Shown here in pieces: positions 6,990-15,749 of a stretch of DNA of 52,478 bases (the first letter of the stretch is position 1; every line of letters begins with the position of its first letter). The DNA comes from Merdimmobilis hominis (GTDB taxonomy: Bacteria > Bacillota > Clostridia > Oscillospirales > Ruminococcaceae), in NCBI RefSeq assembly GCF_016901855.1, contig NZ_JACJKY010000018.1, forward strand, positions 1 through 52,478, in the 5' to 3' direction. A program made the position numbers and the translations under genes. A model generated the notes under the pieces. That model made no database searches, was not told where the DNA came from, and was given only the letters and a program-made list of their open reading frames with translations.

Positions 6990-9665
6990 TCAAGGAAAAC
7001 AGGCGCTAAACTGTACGCCTGTACTGGTCTCAAGCCGCCATTTCCACAGCGGCAACTCATTTAAATACTGCTGTGACGATTCGGTCAGATAGGCGCCGTC
7101 GCCTTTTCCGATAAATCCGCCGACGTAACTGTTTCCGCTGACCACAACCATAAAACCGGTATCAGCACTGTTTACCTGACACCCCATCACAGCGGATGGC
7201 TGAATTCCTACGAGCGAGAGCAGCATCTGCGCTTTCGAAGGATCTGTGGAAAGAAGCCTTGTCAGCAGTCCTTTTACCGTACTCAGCAAGCTTGCATCTG
7301 TTGTTTCATTTTTCCCGAGATTTGAAATCCATCCGACTGTCGCAATGCCCGCAAATCCGCCGATACAGCTTTCCGCTCCTTTTACCGAAACGGAACCGGT
7401 TATCGTATCGTTGATCGCGTAGCTGTTTGTGAGTGCGCCAACAAATCCGCCCAAGTAATCTCCGCCCGTCACGGTGACCTGCGGTGCTGACACTTGACAG
7501 TCAAGCAACAAGCTCTGCGGCTGGGTCACACGAAGAAGTTCAATACCGACCTCAGAGAGCAGGCCTTTGATCTCAGCGTCCCGCGCAATTCCCGCAAAGC
7601 CACCGGCATACGATATCGCCTGAACATTGTAAGTTTGTGCACAGGAAACAGAACATGATACAGTTCGTGTTCCAACCTGTGCACCGACAAAGCCGCCAGC
7701 ATAATCGGTGTTCTCTCCGCCGATCACCGTGCCATCCTGATTCAAGTCGACTACATGGCAATTCCGCAAAACCGGATTGTAGTAACCTGTAGGGATTAAC
7801 TTATCCACAGGCAGCACATTATTGAGCAAAACGGTAACCAAATCACCCAATCCCAATCCGGGGATCGCATTGAGCAAGGAGGAAAGAACATTCACCGTCA
7901 ATTTCAGTGTATCAGAAAGACCATCATATTCCGTCACGCCGGTGCTGTATCCAACAAAACCGCCGGTATAGTTGTTGACATTCTGCACTTTCGCGTTAGT
8001 GACTACGCAATTTTCCACCACTACGTCGCCTTCAATACGTCCGGCAAAAGCACCCGTTGCAAATCGTGTTGGATTATCCGCGCGTGCGTTCAGCAATTCC
8101 GACAGCGTATCCTTCAAACTTAACTGTACATTACCAAAGGTGAGAATCGGCAACAGCAAATCAAGAGCACCGCCAACGATCCAGCCAAGCCCCGAAGTCA
8201 GTGCGTTGAGAATCGTTTGTGTGTCTTCTGTACTGCTTGTCAGTGTCTGCACCGAAACGTTGCTCAACTCCAGATTGGAAACCATCACCTGACCGGCACT
8301 GACACCGACATTATTGATATTCATCTGATTGGAAATCGTCGAAAAGAATCCAATACCAATATATTTATTGACTTCTAACGGTGTCGTTTGTTTCACCGTG
8401 ATATTGGAAATCACAGGGCGACCCGTTGCGGTAATCGATGTATCATCCCACAGTGGTTCACCGTTTTGTGAAGTCGCACCGATCATCGTTCCCGAAAATG
8501 TCAGCGGCGTCCAATTCTCTCCGTTTAAATCGATATTACGGAAAATAATATAGTTTGCATCCATGGAATACGTTTGACCGCTATCCTCGATATCCATTTT
8601 AGGGTCGATTTCACCGGTCTGCTGATTGACGCCGCAGCGCCCGACGGTCTCGAACAAACCGCCATCTGCATTTTCAATTCCGTCTATTCCGAATGTGTAG
8701 TCCTTGTGTCCGTTCTGCGCCTGTGTCAAATCCGCATCGCCGCCATACAGCATAATCGGATTGCCGTTTTCATCAGTATCGACCTGCCATCTACCTTTAA
8801 GAACCGCCTGATATACCGCAGTATAAACGGGATCATCCGAACCAATCGCACGCATCTGCTGCGCATTGCCGATCAAAATATACGTTTCCCCGTTGATTTC
8901 TTTAATTACCTGACCCGCAAAATCGCGTCCCCATTGATCGGACGATTGATTTTGTACTGCAGTGTTTGCCATCGGCTCTGCTGTATCAGAACAAAAATCA
9001 GCAGAAACAATATAGCGATGCTCCGGACTGTATGTCAAAAACGTTCCGTCTTCTCCATCCGGATAAATCAAGTTACCGATTCCAAAATATGCGGAATTCC
9101 AGTCGTCAGCCAAAACCGGCTGCTGTGCTGCATCGTCCTGCGCGATCACGGCGAGCTGATAGGGATGATAGAGATATATCGCCTGCTTCTCCACATTGTA
9201 TACTGCCGCGTTCTCCGGTGCAGTCTTCGGCATGATGGTTCCGGTAAATCCCGCCGGAAGTATCCACGTCTCACCCTTTGGCAATTCAATATCTTGTGCA
9301 ATTCGATAAGATGCGTCCAAACGATATAAAATGGTATTTCCCATGTCATCGGTCAAAGGATTTCCGCTTCCAAGCTCTACGGCATCCCCATCTGTCACAG
9401 GCTGTCCACTGCCGACTGCACAAAGCTGTTCATATGTATACAGTAGGATTACCCCTTCTTCATAAACCGGGGGAATGGACGATATATCCGATTCACCGAA
9501 TGTGTCTTGTACAACTGCATACGCTGTATCTCCAGAAGCATGTCGCTCCTGCTCATTCCACAAACCATGAACAGGTGAAACGATCGCCTCGCAAACTGGT
9601 ACTGCTGTATACATAAACAGAATGACAGCCATAAAAAACGCAGTGATTCGAATTGTCTTTTTCAT
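6990..9665 (-). CDS. Secreted GLUG-motif surface protein, possibly 3'-truncated
   Basis: The 891-aa protein begins with a clear Sec signal peptide (MKKTIRITAFFMAVILF, cleavage near residue 27). Residues about 330-880 hold many glycine-rich repeats of the form YxGGFxGxxxG (for example GGFVGYSTG, GGFVGAQVG, GGFAGIARDA, GGFIGKGDG). These match the GLUG motif of large bacterial surface proteins and adhesins. The sequence stops soon after the last repeat with no cell-wall anchor, S-layer or dockerin domain, and the stop lies at the edge of the integrase-bearing element. I infer that the original C-terminal part was displaced. The start ATG at 9665 follows GAGGAGA. The function is probably surface attachment or polysaccharide-associated; no partner gene is visible. 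Confidence 0.75.
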   Translation of the reverse strand: MKKTIRITAFFMAVILFMYTAVPVCEAIVSPVHGLWNEQERHASGDTAYAVVQDTFGESDISSIPPVYEEGVILLYTYEQLCAVGSGQPVTDGDAVELGSGNPLTDDMGNTILYRLDASYRIAQDIELPKGETWILPAGFTGTIMPKTAPENAAVYNVEKQAIYLYHPYQLAVIAQDDAAQQPVLADDWNSAYFGIGNLIYPDGEDGTFLTYSPEHRYIVSADFCSDTAEPMANTAVQNQSSDQWGRDFAGQVIKEINGETYILIGNAQQMRAIGSDDPVYTAVYQAVLKGRWQVDTDENGNPIMLYGGDADLTQAQNGHKDYTFGIDGIENADGGLFETVGRCGVNQQTGEIDPKMDIEDSGQTYSMDANYIIFRNIDLNGENWTPLTFSGTMIGATSQNGEPLWDDTSITATGRPVISNITVKQTTPLEVNKYIGIGFFSTISNQMNINNVGVSAGQVMVSNLELSNVSVQTLTSSTEDTQTILNALTSGLGWIVGGALDLLLPILTFGNVQLSLKDTLSELLNARADNPTRFATGAFAGRIEGDVVVENCVVTNAKVQNVNNYTGGFVGYSTGVTEYDGLSDTLKLTVNVLSSLLNAIPGLGLGDLVTVLLNNVLPVDKLIPTGYYNPVLRNCHVVDLNQDGTVIGGENTDYAGGFVGAQVGTRTVSCSVSCAQTYNVQAISYAGGFAGIARDAEIKGLLSEVGIELLRVTQPQSLLLDCQVSAPQVTVTGGDYLGGFVGALTNSYAINDTITGSVSVKGAESCIGGFAGIATVGWISNLGKNETTDASLLSTVKGLLTRLLSTDPSKAQMLLSLVGIQPSAVMGCQVNSADTGFMVVVSGNSYVGGFIGKGDGAYLTESSQQYLNELPLWKWRLETSTGVQFSACFP
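6999..7022. repeat. Short inverted repeat at the probable element boundary
   Basis: ACAGGCG (6999-7005) and CGCCTGT (7016-7022) form an inverted repeat within the last codons of the GLUG-repeat gene, downstream of integrase 2. This is the size expected of a tyrosine-recombinase core site, but no second copy was found in the window to prove it. Confidence 0.3.
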
Positions 9666-10092
9666 CTCAAATCTCCTCTTCGCTATATTTTTTTCACAGT
9701 AAAAATCTCTTTTTCATCAGAGCTGCACATTATCAATCCAGTAATTCATTGATTGTAACCGACCGAAACTCATTAATGAACAAAACGTTAATATTTTTAA
9801 TATTTATATATGCTTTCCAAACTGGACACGTTTTTCTGTACGCAAACGATATCCACACCATTTCCTCGCACTATACTAATAATGAAGTGTCAACCATATC
9901 GCAAAGATTAGCTTTCATCTTGATAAATTATTAAAACGACTAATCATAAAACTGTATTGATTTTATACGACAATTATATCATATTGTGTTTATATATGCA
10001 ATCAAAAAATTTAAAGAAACCAGCATTATATGTAAAGACATCATACATGTTGAATAGAAAAATAAAAAAGTAAAAGAACGAGGCTACACCGG
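9666..10092. other. AT-rich intergenic region without a gene
   Basis: This strongly AT-rich stretch carries the upstream region of the GLUG gene. I found no convincing ORF on either strand and no clear RNA structure. Several TATAAT-like boxes are expected by chance at this composition. Confidence 0.5.
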
Positions 10093-10176
10093 TTATAGTT
10101 GAATTACGATAACTAGGCAACAGTCGCCCTGCATTGTGTATGTGCCGCCCATTTCTTCAAATATCATTTTAGCCAT
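10093..10176 (-). pseudogene. TnpV-like transposon protein, N-terminal remnant
   Basis: ATG at 10176, preceded by AAAGGAGG on the minus strand, opens a 27-codon frame that begins MAKMIFEEMGGTYTMQGD. This is the hallmark start of TnpV-type transposon proteins of clostridial ICEs, which are about 110-130 aa long. After the first 18 residues the frame loses similarity and stops. It marks a former mobile-element insertion. Confidence 0.65.
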
Positions 10177-10180
10177 AGCA

Positions 10181-10221
10181 AAAACCTCCTTTGATACGTT
10201 CATTGTACCAAAGGAGGTTTT
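10181..10221. repeat. 13-bp perfect inverted repeat over the tnpV ribosome binding site
   Basis: AAAACCTCCTTTG (10181-10193) and CAAAGGAGGTTTT (10209-10221) pair exactly around 15 nt. On the minus strand the downstream arm contains the Shine-Dalgarno sequence of the TnpV remnant, so the hairpin would mask its translation start. This is a common way to keep such transposon genes weakly expressed. Confidence 0.55.
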
Positions 10222-10322
10222 TATTTACGAATGTGCGATCTTAAAATTTACAGAGAAAAAATTGATTGCAAAAATTACAACGAAATTTATTTCCGGACAA
10301 AAAGTAATCTTTGATTTTAAGA

Positions 10323-10493
10323 TCACCATTGTTCTTCATCATCTTCAAATAAATTCCGATATTCTTCCTCTTCTTCTCTACGGTATTCACTATCGTCCCA
10401 GTTATAGACATATTCGCCACGGTCGATGCTGTATCCGTCCTTTTCTATCCACTCATATTCTCCTGAATCATAGTTAAAACAATACTTTGCCAT
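10323..10493 (-). CDS. Small acidic protein coupled to RNase III-like gene
   Basis: A 56-aa frame starts at the ATG ending at 10493, two bases after the stop of the RNase III-like gene, with GGAGG in the overlap region as its own ribosome binding site. It is rich in Asp, Glu, Tyr and Trp (EYVYNWDDSEYRREEEEEY) and strongly negatively charged. I do not recognise a family. The tight coupling suggests an accessory or inhibitor of the upstream nuclease, since acidic proteins can mimic nucleic acid, but this is inference. The second RNase III paralogue at 24394-25506 lacks this partner. Confidence 0.6.
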   Translation of the reverse strand: MAKYCFNYDSGEYEWIEKDGYSIDRGEYVYNWDDSEYRREEEEEYRNLFEDDEEQW

Positions 10494-10495
10494 CT

Positions 10496-11620
10496 CTACT
10501 CCTCCATTCCGAGCACATACATAAGCATACTGTACGCCGCTCCTTTTTTAGCTGCTTTTTTGCTCGAAGATGTTTCATCAAAATAGTACTCTTCTTCCTC
10601 TATATGACATTCGCAATTCCAAATCGGATTGCCATCATCATCGTATGTTTGTTTAAATGTATATGTAGGAAGGGAAAAATATCCTCTGCGAGCCAAAGTC
10701 TCCAACTGATTGACTGCCATATCTCGGTTGGGATTATCAATCTCGTCACGAATCGTAAAAAGCATATTGTGATCATCCAAATATTCGTAAGCCAATTTAC
10801 AAGCAGCCATTCTTGCTTCACGAACAGATACGCCAAACCCACAAAAAATGGGCAGTGAGTCAAGCAATTTAAGGTAACAATGATATTTCAGCTTATGATA
10901 GTCATAAAATAACGGAAAACGCTGATATATCGTATTTTCTTCTTTAATATACCACGTCATCTGATACGAGGCTTCTATGTACTTATACCAAGGAATACAT
11001 CCATTTTTCTGCCATTCCCACTCTTGTATAAGACGAACATAGTTTGTATCAATATCGTCAATTAAAAAATCTTCCGGGACCAGCATAGCTTCAACTACTA
11101 ATTGAATTTTATTTTGATCCCATCCGCAATCAATTGCGACAGCACCAATAATCGCTTCAAACAAATCTTCTTTTACAGAATCTTCTTGATTGATATTTTG
11201 TTGAACATCTCCTTTGCCCATAATGAGATGTTCTGAAAATCCGAGCTCATCCATTCGTTGGGCTAATGTTTTTTTATTGACCATTCGACTTCTCGTTTTA
11301 GAGAGTTCATCCTCATTGTAATCACAACTAAAAGAATTGACCTCCTGTTCTCCGGAACTCTTTAAATTCTGTTCCCAAGCAGAAAGCTTTGTTCCATCAA
11401 CCGGATCGCCATTTGCCAAATGTCCATATTTCTGAATAAGCAGTTTAACAACAGCAAAATCAAGTGCCTTATCTCCAATGAACTCGAGAACCTCATTGTT
11501 TTCTCCGCCTTTTTCTTCAGTATAAGAGCGCCGAGTGAATGCTTGTTTGAGCAAATCCAAATTTTTAAATTCATATCCGATTTGCCTTTGTACTATTTCC
11601 CAAACTAATTCTTTTTTCAT
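10496..11620 (-). CDS. RNase III-like nuclease with two dsRNA-binding domains (paralogue 1)
   Basis: The 374-aa protein starts at the ATG at 11620 after GGAAAGG. Residues 1-165 form an RNase III domain: the signature NNEVLEFIGDKALDF (41-55) supplies E46 and D50, and EDLFEAIIGAVAID (151-164) supplies D152 and E155, so the four metal-binding acids are present. Residues about 195-290 look like a divergent dsRBD ending GFGVSVREARMAACKLA. Residues about 295-374 are a clearer dsRBD ending SSSKKAAKKGAAY. Housekeeping RNase III is about 230 aa with one dsRBD, so this is an accessory form. It probably cleaves dsRNA. It has its own promoter and a conserved structured leader (11640-11812), and a small acidic gene is coupled downstream. 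Confidence 0.8.
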   Translation of the reverse strand: MKKELVWEIVQRQIGYEFKNLDLLKQAFTRRSYTEEKGGENNEVLEFIGDKALDFAVVKLLIQKYGHLANGDPVDGTKLSAWEQNLKSSGEQEVNSFSCDYNEDELSKTRSRMVNKKTLAQRMDELGFSEHLIMGKGDVQQNINQEDSVKEDLFEAIIGAVAIDCGWDQNKIQLVVEAMLVPEDFLIDDIDTNYVRLIQEWEWQKNGCIPWYKYIEASYQMTWYIKEENTIYQRFPLFYDYHKLKYHCYLKLLDSLPIFCGFGVSVREARMAACKLAYEYLDDHNMLFTIRDEIDNPNRDMAVNQLETLARRGYFSLPTYTFKQTYDDDGNPIWNCECHIEEEEYYFDETSSSKKAAKKGAAYSMLMYVLGMEE

Positions 11621-11639
11621 AATAAAAAACACCTTTCCG

Positions 11640-11812
11640 TAAGTTTACAAAAAGGCATAAAAATGCCTGACAAAAACAATCCCACTATATAAAACATCGA
11701 GAAAAGAATAATGTCAGGTAAAACAGATTAAATTCAATTCTTTGTTTGCACGGGTTTATTCAGGTTCACTTGCATAAACAGGAATAAACAAATAAAAACA
11801 ATGTCTCAAATT
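11640..11812 (-). ncRNA. Conserved structured 5' leader of RNase III-like gene 1
   Basis: In gene orientation the leader starts near TTTGAGACATTG and contains two hairpins also found in the leader of paralogue 2. Hairpin 1 uses GTTTATTC/GAATAAAC arms (11754-11761 and 11782-11789) with a shared UGCAAG apical element. Hairpin 2 uses CCTGACA/TGTCAGG arms (11666-11672 and 11712-11718). Its outer C-G pair is a T-A pair in the other copy, a compensatory change. RNase III genes in other bacteria are controlled by self-cleavage of a leader hairpin, so autoregulation is the natural hypothesis. Confidence 0.6.
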
Positions 11813-11838
11813 TAAAAAGCTATACCTTTTATGGATCC

Positions 11839-11867
11839 ATATTACCAACAAAACAAGAAAATATCAA
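11839..11867 (-). promoter_or_regulatory. Predicted promoter of RNase III-like gene 1
   Basis: On the minus strand TTGATA (11862-11867) and TAATAT (11839-11844) are separated by 17 bp. The -10 lies about 30 nt upstream of the conserved leader, as in the second paralogue. Confidence 0.6.
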
Positions 11868-12019
11868 GATGATATCCACTTTTTGAAACAGATGTTTTGT
11901 GAAAGAGATAAACTCTAAAAATTGTTGTTCCGATTTACGCCCCAATCCTTCATATTGATTTGCTGAATTCAAAGTATAAATCATATCACATTTTTTCCTC
12001 TATCGATTTTATTTTTCCG

Positions 12020-12048
12020 TTGCTTTGAGCGCAAGAATACATTATAGT
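12020..12048 (+). promoter_or_regulatory. Predicted promoter of the fructan/sucrose operon
   Basis: TTGCTT (12020-12025) and TATAGT (12043-12048) have a 17-bp spacer, about 45 bp upstream of the GH32 start. TTGAGCGCAA (12025-12034) in the spacer is palindrome-like and could be part of an operator, but no regulator gene is adjacent. Confidence 0.55.
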
Positions 12049-12095
12049 TAATTTAAGGGCAACAATCTATTTTGTCAAGTTAGGAGACATGATTT

Positions 12096-13652
12096 ATGCA
12101 AATTGAAGTCAAGCAAAAATATCTGATTTTTCCTGTAAACACACTCTCTTCTTACAAAAAAATGATGATTTCCTGCGATGAAAAACCGGAATATACGTTA
12201 GATATCCGTCTTGATCACCTCTCTCCGAATTTTTACGCATATATTGACGTGTCGCAATATATAGGCAAAATTCTATCTGTTTCGATTGATCCGGAAATGG
12301 AATGTTCGTTTGAAGAATCGGATACCATGAATATTCCGTCGTTGTATCAAGAGTCGTACCGGCCGCAGGTGCATTTCACTACGAAAAACGGTTGGATAAA
12401 CGATCCAAACGGCCTGGTTTATATCAATGAACAATACCACATGTTTTACCAGCATAATCCGTGTGAAAACAAATGGAACAATATGCATTGGGGACATGCC
12501 GTAAGCACAGATCTGATACACTGGGAAGAAAGAAAGATTGCGCTTTTCCCCGATAAAACCGGTGCCATGTTTTCCGGAAGCGCAATCGTTGACGAAAGAA
12601 ACTTACTTGGCCTGCAGACAGGCGACACACCAACCATTCTTTTGTATTACACCGCGACAAATCCGTTCAGTCAGTACATTGCGTACTCTACAGATTCGCT
12701 TAAAACAATCAAGAAATACAGTGATTCTCCTGCTGTCCCACATATCGTTGGTTCTAACCGAGACCCAAAGGTCGTTTTCTGCAAAGAGTGGGACGCTTAT
12801 GCAATGGCTTTGTATCTTGAAGATGATATTTATGGAATATTAAAATCGAACGATCTGCTTCATTGGAATCTTGTTCAAAAGATTGCACTGCCGGGAGACA
12901 ACGAATGTCCTGATCTATTCCCTATTACTGCAGAGGACGGAAATAGAAAATGGATATTGATCGGAGCACACGACCGATATATTGTCGGCGACATGGGCAA
13001 CGATGGATTTTATCCAATTCAAGAAGCGCAGTCCCTGCATTATGGAAAAAGCGCATATGCAGGACAAACGTTTTCGGGCATGCCAAACGGCAGAGTAATC
13101 AGAGTTGATTGGGACAAATGGGATATTCCCACGCCAAACATCTGCGGGCAAATGAGCTTTCCTACGGAACTCACACTAAAAGAAATCGACGGTATGTACT
13201 ATGTTTGCGCGCACCCAATCAAAGAGATTGCATGCATCTATGATAAAAGCGAATTCATAGAGGAATTTACTGTACACGCAGAGATGCCGGAAAGAATCCC
13301 GCTTACACCAACGCCTTATCTCATCAAAATGAGCATTGAGCCTGCCGAATCAACACAGCTTGCACTCAAAATTTTCGGTATCGATGTTTTTCTGAATCAG
13401 TCAGATAACAGTATAAAAATAAGCGACAGTTCGGCATCTATCACACTGACGACAGAGAAATGGGAAATGATCATGCTTGTAGACAGATGCAGTGTAGAGT
13501 TATATCTTGACGATGGGAAGATTTATCTTGGTACAATCGATGAGAAAACATATTGTGATTATAATCTTCCCTATTTGGAAATGACGTCAAGCACGGATTG
13601 CACGATAAAAAATATGGAACTTCATTCTCTGAAATCGATTTGGGGGAACTAA
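12096..13652 (+). CDS. GH32 family beta-fructosidase (sucrose-6-phosphate hydrolase/invertase-like)
   Basis: The 518-aa cytoplasmic enzyme starts at the ATG at 12096 after TAGGAGA and has no signal peptide. The GH32 nucleophile motif WINDPNG lies near residue 99 (GWINDPNGLVYINEQYHMFY). The RDP motif (SNRDPKV) lies near residue 223 and the acid/base motif ECPDLF near residue 270. A C-terminal beta-sandwich runs from about residue 380. It hydrolyses sucrose, sucrose-6-phosphate or short fructans to release fructose. The fructokinase-like gene begins 2 nt downstream, so the pair can hydrolyse the sugar and phosphorylate fructose. No transporter or LacI regulator is adjacent, so the substrate may enter through a system encoded elsewhere. 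Confidence 0.9.
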   Translation: MQIEVKQKYLIFPVNTLSSYKKMMISCDEKPEYTLDIRLDHLSPNFYAYIDVSQYIGKILSVSIDPEMECSFEESDTMNIPSLYQESYRPQVHFTTKNGWINDPNGLVYINEQYHMFYQHNPCENKWNNMHWGHAVSTDLIHWEERKIALFPDKTGAMFSGSAIVDERNLLGLQTGDTPTILLYYTATNPFSQYIAYSTDSLKTIKKYSDSPAVPHIVGSNRDPKVVFCKEWDAYAMALYLEDDIYGILKSNDLLHWNLVQKIALPGDNECPDLFPITAEDGNRKWILIGAHDRYIVGDMGNDGFYPIQEAQSLHYGKSAYAGQTFSGMPNGRVIRVDWDKWDIPTPNICGQMSFPTELTLKEIDGMYYVCAHPIKEIACIYDKSEFIEEFTVHAEMPERIPLTPTPYLIKMSIEPAESTQLALKIFGIDVFLNQSDNSIKISDSSASITLTTEKWEMIMLVDRCSVELYLDDGKIYLGTIDEKTYCDYNLPYLEMTSSTDCTIKNMELHSLKSIWGN

Positions 13653-13653
13653 C

Positions 13654-14556
13654 ATGAAACTACTTTCGTTCGGTGAAATCATTTGGGATATCTATAGCCA
13701 AAACGAGCAGACTTTAGGCGGTGCACCGCTGAATTTTGCGGCGTATACTGCTTTATTGGGAGACACTGCATGGGTGGCTTCTTCTGTCGGAAACGATCCA
13801 TTAGGAAAAAGAGCCCTTGAACAAATCAAAGAGTTTGGCATAAAAACCGAATACATTTCAATCTCGGAAGAAAAAGAAACCGGTCAATGCCGTATATCAC
13901 TCGATAAAAACGGGGTGCCTTCTTACAATATCCTTGAAGATGTATCCTATGACCGTATTTCTTTGCCTGATAAATTGCCTGCGAATTTTGACACCATCGC
14001 ATTTGGAACGCTTGCATTACGCAAGGAGTATAACAGAACAAAATTAAAAACTGTATTAGAGAATAACAACTTTTCTGAAATATATACCGATTTGAACCTC
14101 CGCGCTCCTTTTTACTCTGAGGAAAACATTGGTTTCTGTCTTTCAAATGCAACAATCGTAAAAATCAGTGATGAAGAATTGCCTTTGGTCACACAAATAT
14201 TGTTTCATGAAGCTTTGAATTTACAGGATGCGGCGATTTCTATATCCCGAAAATATTCTCAAATAAAACTGTTGTTAATCACTTGCGGCGCAAAAGGATC
14301 TTTTTGTTATGATTGTCAAAACGAAAAAACGTACAACTGCCCTTCTGAACCTGTTGACGTCATATCAACCGTCGGAGCGGGAGACAGCTTTGGTGCAAGT
14401 TTTTTATCACTCTATGAAAAAACAAAAAATATACCATACGCTCTCAAGCTATCGGCAAAAATAAGCGCTTTTGTTGTAGCTCACAAGGAAGCTATTCCTG
14501 GAACCGCTAAAAGCTTCATTGAACATCTCATATCTGATGAAATGAAATCTCAATGA
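13654..14556 (+). CDS. PfkB-family carbohydrate kinase, probable fructokinase
   Basis: The 300-aa protein starts 2 nt after the GH32 stop and is surely co-transcribed. PfkB features are present: an N-terminal GGAPLNFA substrate-binding segment (residues about 21-28) and the C-terminal ATP/anion-hole motif STVGAGDSFGASFL (about 239-252) with the catalytic Asp. Neighbourhood with GH32 makes fructose the likely substrate, yielding fructose-6-phosphate (or fructose-1-phosphate). The operon ends in a terminator 90 bp downstream. Confidence 0.88.
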   Translation: MKLLSFGEIIWDIYSQNEQTLGGAPLNFAAYTALLGDTAWVASSVGNDPLGKRALEQIKEFGIKTEYISISEEKETGQCRISLDKNGVPSYNILEDVSYDRISLPDKLPANFDTIAFGTLALRKEYNRTKLKTVLENNNFSEIYTDLNLRAPFYSEENIGFCLSNATIVKISDEELPLVTQILFHEALNLQDAAISISRKYSQIKLLLITCGAKGSFCYDCQNEKTYNCPSEPVDVISTVGAGDSFGASFLSLYEKTKNIPYALKLSAKISAFVVAHKEAIPGTAKSFIEHLISDEMKSQ

Positions 14557-14643
14557 CTAGTGGATCTTACAAAATGACAACATGAGCATCGTATTCATAC
14601 GAGTAGTATGATTTAAATTCTCGATATCCTTTTCTTTCATGTG

Positions 14644-14718
14644 AAAAGACCTTCTGGTTTTATATTATTGCAGTTCACCAACCCCAACTTCATTTTGCCA
14701 GAAGGTCTTTTTTTACTA
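14644..14718 (+). terminator. Long-loop terminator after the fructan operon
   Basis: AAAAGACCTTCTGG (14644-14657) pairs exactly with CCAGAAGGTCTTTT (14698-14711), followed by more T residues. The 14-bp stem has a 40-nt loop. The A/T flanks would allow termination from both sides. Confidence 0.75.
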
Positions 14719-15035
14719 TATAATTTTTATTCCTCCCAATAAAGCTGAGGGACATCGCCCAAAGATCCCTCTTCCCGTTTACATATCCATGTCGAACACA
14801 TATTATTTCTATATCAAACAAAGGTGGCACCTTTTCCACAACACCCATTCCTATCTGTTTAAAAACTGTCGGCATATAGAATTATACACGGGTCATTTGT
14901 TTCCAGTGTTAATCTTATTTAGTATATAATTAATTTGAGTGAGAAAATCTTTTTTATCACTGTTTTTGTGGTATAGTAAATGAAAGAATTCATAAAATCA
15001 CCCATTTTGTTACTAAAGAGGAAACTACAGCCAGA
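14719..15035. other. Intergenic region, no supported gene
   Basis: A 61-codon minus-strand frame (14690-14875) is open but shares no recognisable domain and runs into the terminator arm, so I do not call it. The rest is AT-rich upstream sequence of the zinc-ribbon pseudogene; TTGTGG-like and TATAGT boxes around 14970 could be its old promoter. Confidence 0.4.
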
Positions 15036-15558
15036 TTGATAAAAGGTAAAAATGATTTGGCTACTTTGAGCCCGCATTTAGCGAAAGAGTGGCATCCAAC
15101 TGAAAACGGAAATTTAAAACCGGAAGATATTACTGTTGGGTCAAACAAGGAAGTTTGGTGGCTGTGCCCAGAGGGTCATTTCTATCTAATGGCAGTTAAT
15201 CAGCAAGCAAAAAGAAACTATGGCTGTCCGTATTGCTCTGGTCATCGGGCACTCAAAGGAGTAAATGATCTTGCAACGACATATCCCGACTTAGTACAAG
15301 AATGGAATTATGAAAAAACACAAATTTAACTCCTTATGATGTAACTGCTGGCAGCAGAAAAAAGTATGGTGGGTGTGTAAAAAAGGTCATGCCTATGAGC
15401 AACTTATTATCAACCGCACCAAGAGGGGATATTCTTGTCCATACTGGTCGGAGTGCAATTATAGGACTTGGAGAAATCCAGTCATATCAATTGTTTGCAA
15501 GCCGTCAGCAAGAGGTTTTTATCCTAAAAAACCGGATATTGAGCATTCCGCCGCCTGA
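15036..15558 (+). pseudogene. Frameshifted zinc-ribbon repeat protein (DUF4379-like)
   Basis: Residues 1-97 of the first frame contain LSPHLAKEWHPTENG, VWWLCPEGHFY and GCPYCSG, the tandem 'treble-clef zinc ribbon' repeat of DUF4379 proteins. The frame stops at 15329. A one-base shift near 15315 restores the next repeat (LTPYDVTAGS, VWWVCKKGHAYE, GYSCPYW) up to 15558, where a Cys of the final CPYC is replaced. The protein is therefore broken and probably inactive. Such proteins are common in gut Firmicutes, often near mobile elements or nucleases; function unknown. Confidence 0.7.
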
Positions 15559-15749
15559 GTGAAACCATGGGTGGCGTTTTCATAACCGTTGGAAGGGCTA
15601 TTTACCGATGCAATCAGGCTCCCAACCCCATCGGTTACACACCTCCATAAGGGCATTGAAGATATGCTTCAATATGCAAAAGTAGCATAATATCAAAACT
15701 CGGGCATCTCAACAACCTGTAAGCAGAAAAAGTCTCATTTGTTAGTCAA
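15559..15749. other. Left margin of the retron-like locus
   Basis: I found no supported gene. A plus-strand frame reads for about 45 codons but has internal stops and no recognised family; it is probably degraded mobile-element sequence between the zinc-ribbon pseudogene and the FRG gene. Confidence 0.3.

Noticed and set aside
8574-9329. Plus-strand 251-codon frame inside the GLUG gene
   Set aside because: Antisense of a gene with clear signal peptide and repeats; no ribosome binding site or domain.
14690-14875. 61-codon minus-strand frame near the fructan operon terminator
   Set aside because: No recognisable domain, no ribosome binding site, and it overlaps the terminator arm.
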